Below are positions 33,733 through 43,136 of a DNA stretch of 46,141 nucleotides, piece after piece. The position numbers and the translations under genes are program-made. This stretch comes from Ignavibacteriae bacterium HGW-Ignavibacteriae-4. GTDB lineage: Bacteria; Bacteroidota; Ignavibacteria; Kapaibacteriales; UBA2268. How positions within the stretch are numbered: the first letter of the stretch is position 1; each line of letters begins with the position of its first letter. The notes beneath the pieces were generated by a model. The model saw only the letters and a program-made list of their open reading frames with translations. It did not search any database and was not told where the DNA came from. The DNA lies in contig PGYR01000007.1 of the NCBI GenBank assembly GCA_002839765.1, forward strand, positions 1 through 46,141, read 5' to 3'.

Positions 33733-34164
33733 TCATGAATTAACTTGTTTTCTTTTTTTTAGTTTAATCCACTTTTTGCCTTTTAAGACATCTTGTAAAT
33801 AATCTAACATTATTTTTTTATATAATTTAATTAAGTCTAATTTTATATCACCAGAAGCTTCTGACTTCAAGTATTGATCTATATCTTTCCATTTCATGTT
33901 TCCTTCAGTTATAGTCTCGATATTGAACCCGAGTTCCCCTTCTTTACCAAAACATAAATTTCAAATAATTCCCATGTTGATCAATTTAACATAAAAACCA
34001 TGATTTATTCCATCATAAAGTATTTGTACTTCTCTCTTCTTTGTACTATAAGTTAGATATATTTCAGTCAAATATACATACCTATCAAGAGTATAACCAA
34101 AATCATGAATTAAGAATTCAAATTCTTTTTCAAGTAATTTTTCTATTTTATTTACATTTATCAT
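33733..34164 (-). pseudogene. Interrupted paralogue of the adjacent small gene (in-frame TGA)
   Basis: Reading 33733-34164 on the minus strand in one frame gives 143 codons with a single internal TGA at 33961-33963, after 67 residues. The first part ('KLLEKEFEFLIHDFGYTLDR') aligns with the start of the neighbouring 139-residue protein ('QYLESEFKFLIDDYGF'). The part after the TGA ends 'LYKKIMLDYLQDVLKGKKWI', against 'LYRKIMLNYLHEVLLGKKWI' in the neighbour. Because frame and homology continue past the stop, this is a recent nonsense mutation or, less likely, readthrough. The family is unknown to me; small tandem acidic/basic proteins like these recall immunity proteins, but no toxin gene is present. 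Confidence 0.75.
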
Positions 34165-34175
34165 TATGATTATCT

Positions 34176-34595
34176 TTACTTTAGTCTAATCCACTTTTTG
34201 CCCAATAAGACTTCGTGTAGATAATTTAGCATTATTTTTCGGTAAAGTTTAGTCTTGTTTAATGCTTCTTCTTCAATAGTTTTCCACTTATAGGCTACCT
34301 TAAACTCTTCTTTTTTAATATCCCCACATGTTATCCTATCAAGATTTGATCTAATCCTACCATTACTTAGAAACAATTTGCCTATGAAAGTCAATCTTCC
34401 CAATTCAACATCAAGGTAATAATCAAATAAACTGTAATACAGATTAACATACCTCTTGGGGGATTCATAACGAATATATATTACCTTTTCATACGCTGAG
34501 AAGCTATTCTCTAGCTTCTCAAAGCCATAATCATCTATTAGAAACTTAAATTCTGATTCTAAGTATTGTTCTATTTCGTTAACACTTCTTCTCAT
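34176..34595 (-). CDS. Small hypothetical protein, intact paralogue of the adjacent pseudogene
   Basis: This 139-residue soluble protein is of unknown function. It begins with a helical segment 'EIEQYLESEFKFLIDDYGFE', has a central beta-rich region ('VIYIRYESPKRYVNLYYSL') and a basic helical end ('YLHEVLLGKKWIRLK'). It lies 11 bases upstream of a tandem paralogue that carries a premature TGA, so the pair arose by duplication. The build resembles small immunity proteins of polymorphic toxin systems, but that is only an impression. It is preceded by a hairpin repeat that separates it from pepF. Confidence 0.6.
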   Translation of the reverse strand: MRRSVNEIEQYLESEFKFLIDDYGFEKLENSFSAYEKVIYIRYESPKRYVNLYYSLFDYYLDVELGRLTFIGKLFLSNGRIRSNLDRITCGDIKKEEFKVAYKWKTIEEEALNKTKLYRKIMLNYLHEVLLGKKWIRLK

Positions 34596-34608
34596 TTAAC
34601 ACCCCGTC

Positions 34609-34657
34609 TCACGCCTTTGGCGTGATCCACCCCTCTTTCGCTAAGCTTATAGAGGGG
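34609..34657. repeat. Double hairpin between pepF and the small gene
   Basis: TCACGCC-TTT-GGCGTGA (34609-34625) is followed by CCCCTCT...AGAGGGG (34630-34657). The first stem and the trailing GAGGGGAATA resemble the element at 33689-33726. It lies just after the pepF stop and may end that transcript. Confidence 0.5.
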
Positions 34658-34671
34658 AATATCATCAATTT

Positions 34672-36501
34672 TTATAGCTCCGCTTCTAACTCATCTAATA
34701 ATCTATTCATAGTATCGATTACTGCTTTTACTGGTTCTGGCTTAGTCATATCCACACCAGCGTCTTTCAGTACATCAATCGCATATTTAGATTTCCCAGC
34801 TTTCAGGAATTGCATTAAGCTATCAACTCCTTCTTGCCCTTTGTCCTTCACGTTCTTAGCTACTAGCTCAGCTGCAGCCAATCCAGTTGCATATTGGAAT
34901 ACGTAAAAGCCATAGTAAAAGTGAGGTACTCTAGCCCAAGTGTATGACTCTTCATTATCTACTTCCATATCGGGTCCCCAATACTTCTGATACATTTCTG
35001 AGTATAGTTTACATAGATCATCTGGAGTTAGCGATTCGCCGGCCTCAGTTTTCTCGTGGACTAATTGCTCGTACTCTGCGAATCTTGTTTGTCTGTAGAA
35101 TGTAGTTACTATCTTGTTCAAGTACATTTCTATCAGATTCAGCTTCTCTAACTTGCTTTTGCTATTTGCGATTAGGTAATCCATTAGCATTGCTTCGTTT
35201 GTGATAGAGGCTACTTCTGCAAGGAAAATAGGATAATCTGCATATACATAAGGTTGATATTTCTCAGTGAAATAGGAGTGCATATTATGCCCCATTTCGT
35301 GCGTTAGAGTTGATACATCATTCATCTGATGATTCCAGTTCAGCAGTACATAAGGATGAACTCCGTAGCTAGTGCCAGATGAGTACGCTCCGCCACGCTT
35401 ACCTTTAGTTTCATATACATCTATCCATCGATTATCGAAGGCTTTATCAAGTGCCGTCAAATACTCTTCACCTAGTGGTAATAGTGACTCTCTAACTATC
35501 TTTACACCTTCATCATAGCTATACTTAGTATCATCGGAATCGAAAATAGAAACATAACTATCATAAGGGTGAAGTTTATCAACTCCGAGAACTCTTTTCT
35601 TGATTGCCGCCCATCTGTGCAATGGCGCTAGGTTGTCGTTCACTGCTTTTACCAGATTGTCATACACTTCCAGCGGAATATTATTCGGTTTCAGCGCAGC
35701 TTCTCTAGTTGATTTGAACTTTCTAACTTTTGCTGTAAATATATTGGCGTGTATGCTACCATTGAATAGAGAAGAAAGCATATTTCTATGTTCTATCATA
35801 GGTTCATAATACCCTTTGTAAACTCTCTCTCTATAAGCTCTATCTTTGTTGAATAGGGCAGAGTAATAACGACCATCGCTAATCTCTACATCGTTCCCAT
35901 CGCTGTCTTTTGTAGTTGGGTACTTTATATCTGCATTTTTGAAATAGCTGAATGTCTGATATGCTGTCTGTCTCATTTGCACAGTCATAGATAGGATTTC
36001 TTCTTTATCCTTATCTAGAGAATGCTCAGCCGTACGGAACATATTATCGAAGTAATGCTCATAGTGTGCTAGTTCCTCTTTCTCAGCGAGGAATTGAGCT
36101 ATTTTCTCTTTTCCTATTTCTATCAATTCTGGGCGAATGAATGCAGTTGCACTACCTAACTTTGAGCCAAGATCTTGCAATCGCCCAGCCATAGATTGAT
36201 ACTTAGTATCAGCCAAATCTAGATCTTTTGCTAAGAATGAGTAAAGGTGTAGTCGGTCATATTTGATTCCTACTTCTTCATCGAATTGGAACATAGTTAA
36301 TAAGGAATCAGCTGACTTACCGATAGTTCCTTCGTAAGTCTTGTATTCTTCTATTTTCGATTTGATATAATTGAAATCCTCGTCCCATAGGGCTTCAGTT
36401 TCGTATATATCTTTTAAGTTCCACTTGTATTTATCTTCTATTTTATCTCTTTGCATCAAGCTTCCGCTAGTGCTTTCTTCCGAAAAAATTCTTTCGTTCA
36501 T
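34672..36501 (-). CDS. pepF: Oligoendopeptidase F (M3 family)
   Basis: This cytoplasmic zinc metallopeptidase degrades short peptides. The 609-residue protein has the M3 zinc motif HEMGH at 401-405 and the third ligand in 'FLAEVASITNEAML' about 25 residues later. 'YSSGTSYGVHPYVLLNW' just before the motif is typical of PepF. The N-terminal 'YKWNLKDIYETEALWDED' and overall length match the family. It begins 20 bases after the end of the mscS gene on the same strand, so both are probably transcribed together. Confidence 0.95.
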   Translation of the reverse strand: MNERIFSEESTSGSLMQRDKIEDKYKWNLKDIYETEALWDEDFNYIKSKIEEYKTYEGTIGKSADSLLTMFQFDEEVGIKYDRLHLYSFLAKDLDLADTKYQSMAGRLQDLGSKLGSATAFIRPELIEIGKEKIAQFLAEKEELAHYEHYFDNMFRTAEHSLDKDKEEILSMTVQMRQTAYQTFSYFKNADIKYPTTKDSDGNDVEISDGRYYSALFNKDRAYRERVYKGYYEPMIEHRNMLSSLFNGSIHANIFTAKVRKFKSTREAALKPNNIPLEVYDNLVKAVNDNLAPLHRWAAIKKRVLGVDKLHPYDSYVSIFDSDDTKYSYDEGVKIVRESLLPLGEEYLTALDKAFDNRWIDVYETKGKRGGAYSSGTSYGVHPYVLLNWNHQMNDVSTLTHEMGHNMHSYFTEKYQPYVYADYPIFLAEVASITNEAMLMDYLIANSKSKLEKLNLIEMYLNKIVTTFYRQTRFAEYEQLVHEKTEAGESLTPDDLCKLYSEMYQKYWGPDMEVDNEESYTWARVPHFYYGFYVFQYATGLAAAELVAKNVKDKGQEGVDSLMQFLKAGKSKYAIDVLKDAGVDMTKPEPVKAVIDTMNRLLDELEAEL

Positions 36502-36521
36502 CTAATTTAATTCCTGATAAT

Positions 36522-37334
36522 TTAATCTTTTATTATATGTAAATCTCGTTGAGGGAATGGGAATGATATTCCATTCGCATCAAATTCTTTTTTCACTTTC
36601 TCTATTAATTCATAGTTTAGATTCCAATAATCTTCGTTCTTGCACCAAGATTTTGTAACCAAATTAACCGAATTATCTCCTAGTGCATCTACACCTATCA
36701 TAAATGCAGGTTCATCTAGAACTCTTGTCTCTGAAGAGATTATTTTTCTTAAAACTTCTTTTGCTTGATCGATATCATCACTATAATCTATGCCAAAAAC
36801 TAAATCCAATCTTCTAATTGGTTTTGTTGAGTAATTAACAATACTATTATTAGAAAGTTGAGCGTTGGGTATTACTATAGCTTGATTTTTTGGTGTAGTT
36901 AAGTAAGTGTAAAAAATACTGATTTCCTCTACAATACCAGTATGTCCAGCACCCTCTATGAAATCGCCAACTTTGAATGGCTTTAAGAATAGTATAAGTA
37001 CACCACCTGCAAAGTTAGCCAGTGAACCTTGTAGAGCTAAACCAATAGCCAAACCAGCTGCACCTATAATTGCAATGAATGACGTAGTAGGAATCCCAAC
37101 TAAGCCTGCTACTGAGATTAGAACTAATACTTTCAATCCAATTCTCACTAATGTAAGTAGAAATTTGTGAAGTGAAATATCAATATCTTTGCTGTCTAAT
37201 AGCTTATCTAGTATCTTAACTAATCTACCTACTAGCCAGAAGCCAACCACTAAGGCTACTACAGCATAAATTACCATTAATAATATACCCCAAAGCTCTA
37301 TTCCAATCGAATTAAAATCTATCTCGCCCATCAT
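36522..37334 (-). CDS. mscS: Small-conductance mechanosensitive channel (MscS family)
   Basis: This inner-membrane channel opens under tension to release solutes during osmotic downshock. The 270-residue protein has three transmembrane segments (about 13-38, 60-80 and 84-115). The Gly/Ala-rich pore helix 'GAAGLAIGLALQGSLANFAG' and the following 'FKVGDFIE' are highly characteristic, as is the beta-domain stretch 'IVIPNAQLSNNSIVNYS'. Length is that of minimal MscS. AAGGAG precedes the double ATG start. It lies upstream of pepF on the same strand and diverges from the TlpA-like genes. Confidence 0.95.
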   Translation of the reverse strand: MMGEIDFNSIGIELWGILLMVIYAVVALVVGFWLVGRLVKILDKLLDSKDIDISLHKFLLTLVRIGLKVLVLISVAGLVGIPTTSFIAIIGAAGLAIGLALQGSLANFAGGVLILFLKPFKVGDFIEGAGHTGIVEEISIFYTYLTTPKNQAIVIPNAQLSNNSIVNYSTKPIRRLDLVFGIDYSDDIDQAKEVLRKIISSETRVLDEPAFMIGVDALGDNSVNLVTKSWCKNEDYWNLNYELIEKVKKEFDANGISFPFPQRDLHIIKD

Positions 37335-37444
37335 TCTCCTTTAACTTTTGTAAAAATTATGACATTCTAACAGAATTACTTTGCTATAAGTGTAACAAAT
37401 ATAGTTTTCGTTTGTCTATTAAAGAAACAAAACGGATAAATAAC

Positions 37445-38056
37445 ATGAAAAGTGCTTTAATAACAATATTTATATCAATACTTTTAGTATCCTGTACTAA
37501 AGATAATACCGTAGTACCTGAGGAAGAAACACCCAAGAAAGTCTATGAAGATATTCAAGTAGCATCTGGATTATACTCTAATATACGAGTATTGGGGCAA
37601 TCATCAGATTCATATTTAAGACCTGGAGATTTCCCTCCTGACTTTCTAATAAATGAGAATGGAGATAACGAATTCTCATTGTCTGATTTACGTGGTAAAG
37701 TTGTCTTCTTAGAGTTCTGGAGAACTGGATGTAGCTTCTGTAGAGAGTCTATTCCTTCGTTGGTTAGTGCATATAGTATTATAGACAATGATGATTTTAT
37801 AGTAATTACTATTACGACTGATAGATCACTCAATGTTTCTCAATCTAGTGTAAAAGATTTTTTAGAAAAATTTGGAATGGATGAATGGATTAATATTTAT
37901 GATGGCAACACAATATCTTCGTCGATCGCCAATCATTATAGTATAATAGGTACTCCTACTAGCTATTTAATAGGCAAAGATGGCAAGGTAGTAAGTTCAC
38001 TTCATCCTAAAAGTTCTAATTTTGAAGAAGTTATAAATAGTGAATTAGCCAAATAA
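37445..38056 (+). CDS. TlpA/ResA-like thioredoxin-fold lipoprotein (first copy)
   Basis: The 203-residue product is a lipoprotein (lipobox LVSC, Cys at 17) with a thioredoxin-fold domain from about residue 58 ('PGDFPPDFLINENGD' then 'LRGKVVFLEFW'). Its redox pair C96-SF-C99 lies in WRTGCSFCRESIP, and the cis-Pro region is 'IIGTPTSYLIGKDG'. It probably reduces or rearranges disulphides in the periplasm. I start it at the ATG at 37445; an upstream TTG would place 11 charged residues before the signal peptide. The next gene, 14 bases downstream, is a close paralogue with the same layout. Confidence 0.88.
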   Translation: MKSALITIFISILLVSCTKDNTVVPEEETPKKVYEDIQVASGLYSNIRVLGQSSDSYLRPGDFPPDFLINENGDNEFSLSDLRGKVVFLEFWRTGCSFCRESIPSLVSAYSIIDNDDFIVITITTDRSLNVSQSSVKDFLEKFGMDEWINIYDGNTISSSIANHYSIIGTPTSYLIGKDGKVVSSLHPKSSNFEEVINSELAK

Positions 38057-38070
38057 ATCAGTAGATAAAA

Positions 38071-38682
38071 ATGAAGAAAATTATTTTAATATTCTGTGTA
38101 TCTCTTTTAATAGTGTCTTGTAAGAATAATACATCAGAACCATCAACTAAAATTGATGATGGTGGGATACTTGTCCCAAAAGATATAAGTCCAGGACTTT
38201 ATTCAGACCCAATTATCGTTGGTGAGTTTGTAGGCGAATTATTAAATGAAGGTGATACAATACCTGACTTCACGATTAATAAAGGTCAGGTCGATGAATG
38301 GTCACTGTCAGACCTGAGAGGTAGAGTTGTTTACATTAAGTTTTGGAGATCTAATTGCTCTAATTGCCGAGTTAGCATTCCCTTTTTAGTAGAGAAATAT
38401 AAAGAAATAAATGATGAAGGCTTTGTAGTTGTAACTGTTACTTCTGATATAACAGAGAAAGTTTCACTTGATAAAACTGCTCAGTTTATAACCGAATATA
38501 AGATGAATGATTGGATAAATATATATGATGGAGAGACAAAGAAAACTTCCATTTTCAAAAATTATTCTATATTTGGTACTCCTAATGGGTATTTAATTAA
38601 TAAAAAGGGGATAATCGTTAAGAGAATATATCCTCATGAGGAAAGTTTTATTTCTACTGTGAATCAAGAATTATATAAATAA
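38071..38682 (+). CDS. TlpA/ResA-like thioredoxin-fold lipoprotein (second copy)
   Basis: This paralogue of the preceding gene is also 203 residues long with the lipidated Cys at 17 (IVSC) and the redox pair at C96-SN-C99 in FWRSNCSNCRVSIP. 'IFGTPNGYLINKKG' marks the cis-Pro loop. The active-site dipeptide differs (SN against SF), and this usually shifts redox potential, so the two copies may act on different substrates or in opposite directions. It is transcribed with the first copy, 14 bases apart. Confidence 0.88.
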   Translation: MKKIILIFCVSLLIVSCKNNTSEPSTKIDDGGILVPKDISPGLYSDPIIVGEFVGELLNEGDTIPDFTINKGQVDEWSLSDLRGRVVYIKFWRSNCSNCRVSIPFLVEKYKEINDEGFVVVTVTSDITEKVSLDKTAQFITEYKMNDWINIYDGETKKTSIFKNYSIFGTPNGYLINKKGIIVKRIYPHEESFISTVNQELYK

Positions 38683-38706
38683 TTATTCATTCTATTTCAA
38701 GTTCAT

Positions 38707-38714
38707 TATCTTTG
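38707..38714 (+). promoter_or_regulatory. Candidate -7 box of rsmE
   Basis: TATCTTTG matches the Bacteroidota -7 consensus TAnnTTTG, 20 bases before the rsmE ATG. No clear -33 element is present. Confidence 0.35.
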
Positions 38715-38734
38715 AAATAAAAAAAGGTACAGAA

Positions 38735-39406
38735 ATGGAATGTATATACATACCAGAACTAACAGTAGATCACGATACAATAGAAGTTCCACAACACGAA
38801 GAGCAACACGTTAAGGCACTACGACTAAGTTCGGGTGACCAAGTGCTTGCTGTGAACGGAGAAGGGCTTGAATGCCTTTGTGAAATCCGATTCAAAGATA
38901 AACATGCATTCTTGAATATATTTGGAAGAGCAGAAGCTTTTCCTCCTAAATATATTACAGTTGCATTCGGTATGATATTAGACAAAGAAAGAATGGAGTA
39001 TCTAGTAGAGAAATGTACAGAAATAGGTGTTTCCGAATTCCAACCATTAATTACAAAGCACACTCAACGTAAGAATTTCAAAAGTGAAAGATTTGTCAAA
39101 AAGGCGATTGCTGCGATGAAGCAATCGCGCCGAGCTGTTTTACCTAAGGTAAATGAGCCGATGAAACTCGAAGATTTTATGAAAAACCAGAAGGGTGCTA
39201 TAGTTACTACTGATTATGCTGGTAATACGGACTATACCCTTACTGAAAAGCGTGCAATTATCTTGATTGGTCCCGAAGGTGGTTTCTCACCAGAAGAAAT
39301 AGAAAGAATAAAAAATAAAGCAAAGTACAACTGGCGAATTAGCGATAACCGATTGAGAACAGAGACTGCAGCAGTTATTGCAGCTACATTCGCTATCTCA
39401 CAATAG
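38735..39406 (+). CDS. rsmE: 16S rRNA (uracil(1498)-N3)-methyltransferase
   Basis: RsmE methylates U1498 of 16S rRNA. The 223-residue SPOUT-class protein has an N-terminal PUA-like domain ('HVKALRLSSGDQVLAVNGEG') and a C-terminal knotted AdoMet-binding domain. The domain is marked by 'ILIGPEGGFSPEEIERIKN' and the closing 'RLRTETAAVIAATFAI', both diagnostic. 'KCTEIGVSEFQPLITKHTQR' is also typical. Length is slightly below the usual 240-250. It is convergent with the TPR gene, 10 bases apart. Confidence 0.95.
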   Translation: MECIYIPELTVDHDTIEVPQHEEQHVKALRLSSGDQVLAVNGEGLECLCEIRFKDKHAFLNIFGRAEAFPPKYITVAFGMILDKERMEYLVEKCTEIGVSEFQPLITKHTQRKNFKSERFVKKAIAAMKQSRRAVLPKVNEPMKLEDFMKNQKGAIVTTDYAGNTDYTLTEKRAIILIGPEGGFSPEEIERIKNKAKYNWRISDNRLRTETAAVIAATFAISQ

Positions 39407-39416
39407 CATTACTCTA

Positions 39417-41234
39417 TTAAGATTCACCCCTTAACTCTCTTATCTTTAATCGAGCTTGATCTAAGTAAATAGAGTTAGGGAAATTGATTAGTATTTTCGA
39501 AAATAAGTCTATTGCCTTTTCATTCTCTCCAGCTACAACTTTGTTAGTAGCCAATTTGAATAATGCTTTGTCTGTATGTACTCCATCTGGTAAGTTCTTT
39601 ATGAACTCTTCTAAATAGAAGTCGGCTTTTTGTATATTATTGCGAGCCATATATATATCCGACAAAATAAGATGTGAGCGTTGCCAAATTTCAGTATCAA
39701 AGTTGCGAAGCTCATTTATTATCGATTCGTACTTTGTGATTGCACTTACTGTATCTAATCGTATCATATCGTATTCAGCCGCAGCGAATACTTTAACTTT
39801 GTCTTCTTCCTTGTATTTATCAGAAATTATAGAACTTTTCTCCAATACATCATTTGCTATATCATTGTCTTTTACTTCGGATAGTACTAGGAATAATGCT
39901 TCTGCGCTATCCAAATTGCCTGTGTAGTATTCTATGAGTGCTTGTCTATACCCAACTATTTCTGATAAATCACGATTTGATCTAGCATACCGTGCCTTTG
40001 CCGTTTCTAAAAAAGACTTTGCTTCTACCAAATCACCACGACTAATAAATAACTCTGATAATTCCACCATAGCCGTTCCGGCTTGTGGAGCCCCAGGTAT
40101 TTCCTTCGTCAACTCGAATAGCGTTTCTTCTGATTTCTTATAGTCTAACAGTCTATCTTTCTGCAAACGTGCTATTTCTAGGTAAGCATCAGCAGCAGTA
40201 GTACTTTTAGGAAATTCTTCGATTATAGTTCTATATCTTTTTATTATTTGCTGTATGTTGTCTTTCGATAAATTCTTATCGAACATCATCTTTGCTTCTA
40301 GAGTTCTAGTATAGCTATATATGGCAGAAGTGAAGAACTTATTACTTTTACCTTGGTCTATTATGTATTGGTACGCTTCTAGTGCTATTTCGGTATTACC
40401 GGCTTGCTCTGCATTCCCACCATAAGTGATTATCAATCGACCTTCTTGATTGGATATATCATCAGCATTTATAGTATATTCTAGTGCTTTTTTGTGATTA
40501 CCCAGATTCGTTTGATACCAGCTATATAGCTCATTTGCCATATAGTTTGAGTTGTTTTTATCAATAAAATCGTTTAGCGTTTCATCGATTATTTTCAGAT
40601 TATCATCATCTTGCATTAGGGCGTATATTCTAGCCTCTACTGCTGGTAAAGCACCTGCTTCCATTAGCAATGTAAGAGACTCATTGATTGCTCCTTTTGT
40701 ATCACCAATGGCTATATAGAGCTTACTTAGTTCTTCAGTGAATAGCGTTAGTCCATTATTAGTAGTTACGTTCTTGCGGCCTGATTTATATGTGTTTATC
40801 GCTTTATTGTATAGTTGTAATCTCGATTGTACCTCTGCCATATCAGAATACATATATTGATTCTTTGGCTCTGCTTTTTGAGCATTCTCCCATGCTTCAT
40901 CGGCCTCTGAGGATTTCCCAGCGTTCCATCTTGCTTCACCTAGAAGTATATAATTAACGGCTTTTTTGTCGAATTGAATTCTATCTTCTAGTAGTTCTAA
41001 TAATTTAGCGTTCATATTCTTCAATTTGTACGAACGAATCAATCCGTGGAATGCTTGCAGGTATCCTTTGTCTTGCGCATATACCTCTTCGTATATCCTG
41101 ATAGCATTGTCTAATTGCCCTACTTGCTCGTAAGATTGGGCTAAACTCAATTTTCTTTCTGTTGCAGTTTGACTATATCCAACGTATAAAATGAAAAAAC
41201 TTACTACCGAATATAGAAATATATTTTTTATCAT
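39417..41234 (-). CDS. Exported tetratricopeptide-repeat protein
   Basis: The 605-residue protein has a signal peptide (about 1-21, ending VGYSQ) and then repeated helical hairpins of TPR type. Good units are 'LSLAQSYEQVGQLDNAIRIY', 'LGEARWNAGKSSEADEAWEN' and near the end 'LFKLATNKVVAGENEKAIDL'. About ten to twelve repeats fill the whole chain, suggesting a periplasmic or outer-membrane-associated scaffold. No enzymatic domain is seen. It is convergent with rsmE and divergent from the SRPBCC gene. Its partner is unknown. Confidence 0.85.
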   Translation of the reverse strand: MIKNIFLYSVVSFFILYVGYSQTATERKLSLAQSYEQVGQLDNAIRIYEEVYAQDKGYLQAFHGLIRSYKLKNMNAKLLELLEDRIQFDKKAVNYILLGEARWNAGKSSEADEAWENAQKAEPKNQYMYSDMAEVQSRLQLYNKAINTYKSGRKNVTTNNGLTLFTEELSKLYIAIGDTKGAINESLTLLMEAGALPAVEARIYALMQDDDNLKIIDETLNDFIDKNNSNYMANELYSWYQTNLGNHKKALEYTINADDISNQEGRLIITYGGNAEQAGNTEIALEAYQYIIDQGKSNKFFTSAIYSYTRTLEAKMMFDKNLSKDNIQQIIKRYRTIIEEFPKSTTAADAYLEIARLQKDRLLDYKKSEETLFELTKEIPGAPQAGTAMVELSELFISRGDLVEAKSFLETAKARYARSNRDLSEIVGYRQALIEYYTGNLDSAEALFLVLSEVKDNDIANDVLEKSSIISDKYKEEDKVKVFAAAEYDMIRLDTVSAITKYESIINELRNFDTEIWQRSHLILSDIYMARNNIQKADFYLEEFIKNLPDGVHTDKALFKLATNKVVAGENEKAIDLFSKILINFPNSIYLDQARLKIRELRGES

Positions 41235-41295
41235 AATTTTAAAAACTTAATTTGGTTTATGTATATGTACGAATCTAAAATCCTTTAGTTTTAAA

Positions 41296-41868
41296 ATGAA
41301 ATACTTAAAAATATTATTAGCAATAGTTGCTGCTCTCGTTCTAGCTGTTATGGTCTATGCAATGACCCTTCCGGGTGATATTTCTATTAGTAGAACAATC
41401 AAAATAAATGTTCCACAAAGTTACGCATTTGATTACCTTTATGATATAAAAAATTGGGAAGAATGGACGACTTGGAAAGAATTCGACTCTACTCTAGTCT
41501 ATAGCTACCCTGGTAAAACAGAGGGTGAGGGGGCAAAACAAAAGTGGAATGGTGACCATTCAGAAGCTGCTGCATTGACTTTTGAATCAATTTCTGTACC
41601 TGAGAAAATAAACTTTATGTTGGTATGGAACAAAGGGGAGACCTCTTTTTCTGGTTATATCAAAACGAAAAGCGTTGATGAAACACATACAACTGTAGAG
41701 TGGGTTCACTACAAAAGTGTTGGCTGGAATCCTTTTATGAGATTGCTCGGTTCTATGCTTGATAATGTGATGGGACCTAACTTTGATAAAGGTTTGAGTA
41801 ACTTGAAAAAGAAACTTGAGCTAAAATATAACGTTGAAACTAAAAATATTAACGTCGTCTCTAATTGA
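41296..41868 (+). CDS. SRPBCC (polyketide cyclase/START-like) family protein
   Basis: The 190-residue product has one N-terminal transmembrane segment (about 5-24) and a START/Bet v1-like domain. The domain is shown by 'INVPQSYAFDYLYDIKNWEEW', the early helix-turn of this fold, and by the long C-terminal helix 'GPNFDKGLSNLKKKLE'. Such proteins bind hydrophobic ligands in a central cavity; the ligand here is unknown. The stop overlaps the TTG start of the OstA-like gene, so it may work in the same envelope-lipid process. Confidence 0.82.
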   Translation: MKYLKILLAIVAALVLAVMVYAMTLPGDISISRTIKINVPQSYAFDYLYDIKNWEEWTTWKEFDSTLVYSYPGKTEGEGAKQKWNGDHSEAAALTFESISVPEKINFMLVWNKGETSFSGYIKTKSVDETHTTVEWVHYKSVGWNPFMRLLGSMLDNVMGPNFDKGLSNLKKKLELKYNVETKNINVVSN

Positions 41869-43127
41869 AAAGAATCTTATTTATATTATTATTCATCTAT
41901 TCTTACTCTTTTGCACAAGAGCGGATTTTCTATTCTGCAGATAAATTCCAAGGGACAGAAACTCCTGATGGACCGATAAAAGAATACTTTGGCAATGTGA
42001 GACTAATCCAAGGTGATGTGACTATTACTTGCGATTATGCTAAATTATTCGAAGCAACTAATATTTCCAATCTAAGCGGTAATGTAAAGCTAACTCAGAA
42101 AGATTTGACAATGAAAACGCAGCGAGCGGTGTATAACGGGAATACTAAATTCACAAAATCGGATACGGAGCTTGAAATACAAGATAGAAAAACCTATCTG
42201 AAAGCAAAAGCTGGTGACTATAACAGCTTGACGAACATAGCTAATTTCTACCAAAATGTATTTATAGAAGATGATTCAGTAATAGTTAACTCTAACTACC
42301 TCCAATACAACAAGAAAACACAAGAAAGTTATGCCTATAATAATGTACTTATAAAAGGAAAGTTCAACAGCTCATATTTACTATCGGATACTCTTATATA
42401 TAAGCCAAAAGATAAATATAGTATTTCCTATGGTAATCCTATATTATTTCAAATAGATAGTCTGGAGAGTGATACTGGCTTCGACTATGATACTTTGAGT
42501 ATTTCTTCAGATACTATGCAGGCATTCCGCTATATAGACAACGAGCACTACGTATTTACAGATAGTGTAGAGATAATCAGAAAAGACGTTAAAGCAAGGT
42601 CAAATCTCGCTACCTTTTTCAGAACTAAGAATATATTCGTTCTTAACAAAGAGCCAATAATATGGTACGAAAATTCACAATTATATGGGGATTCTATAAC
42701 TATAGAGCTACAAGAATCAAAGCTCAAGCGAATAGAGTCAATTGGAAATGCATTTTCGGTCTCTAAAGAATTCGAGAAATATGCTCAGTTTCTAAATCAG
42801 CTAGCCGGTAATCAAATCGAAATGTTTTTCGAAGATGGGAAGATAAGTAAAATAATAACTACTCTGAATGCACAGAGCTTGTATTTCTCACAGAATGATG
42901 CTGGTGCAATAGATGCTCATAAACACGACTGCAATAAAATCGAAATGTTTTTCGAAAATGATGAGATAGATAGAATCAACTTTCTAGAGAATGTAAACGC
43001 TGTCGCTATCCCATACCAAGAGTTAAAGTCTGGTGTGAAGGAGTTCTATCTCCCTCGTTATAAGTGGTCTAAAAACATACCTGTTGAAAAAAATCTTTAC
43101 TATAAAAGTAATTATTTCGAATTATAA
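41865..43127 (+). CDS. OstA/LptA-like periplasmic protein
   Basis: The 420-residue protein has a short signal peptide (about 1-17, ending SFAQ) and then successive beta-strand repeats of OstA/LptA type. 'YFGNVRLIQGDVTITCDYAK', 'LSGNVKLTQKDLTMKTQRAV' and 'FTDSVEIIRKDVKARSNLAT' each have the pattern of a layer in a jellyroll bridge. Proteins like this carry lipopolysaccharide across the periplasm to LptD, one of which is encoded at 4435-7038. It starts with TTG, and the start overlaps the SRPBCC stop by four bases. It is longer than classic LptA (about 185 residues) but usual for the Bacteroidota OstA_2 type. Confidence 0.85.
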   Translation: MKRILFILLFIYSYSFAQERIFYSADKFQGTETPDGPIKEYFGNVRLIQGDVTITCDYAKLFEATNISNLSGNVKLTQKDLTMKTQRAVYNGNTKFTKSDTELEIQDRKTYLKAKAGDYNSLTNIANFYQNVFIEDDSVIVNSNYLQYNKKTQESYAYNNVLIKGKFNSSYLLSDTLIYKPKDKYSISYGNPILFQIDSLESDTGFDYDTLSISSDTMQAFRYIDNEHYVFTDSVEIIRKDVKARSNLATFFRTKNIFVLNKEPIIWYENSQLYGDSITIELQESKLKRIESIGNAFSVSKEFEKYAQFLNQLAGNQIEMFFEDGKISKIITTLNAQSLYFSQNDAGAIDAHKHDCNKIEMFFENDEIDRINFLENVNAVAIPYQELKSGVKEFYLPRYKWSKNIPVEKNLYYKSNYFEL

Positions 43128-43136
43128 CTGTTTGTA

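Noticed and set aside
33961-33963. TGA as a recoded sense codon (alternative genetic code or selenocysteine)
   Set aside because: All other genes in the window read normally with TGA as stop (for example the ATGA overlaps), and no SECIS-like structure or selenoprotein family is evident.
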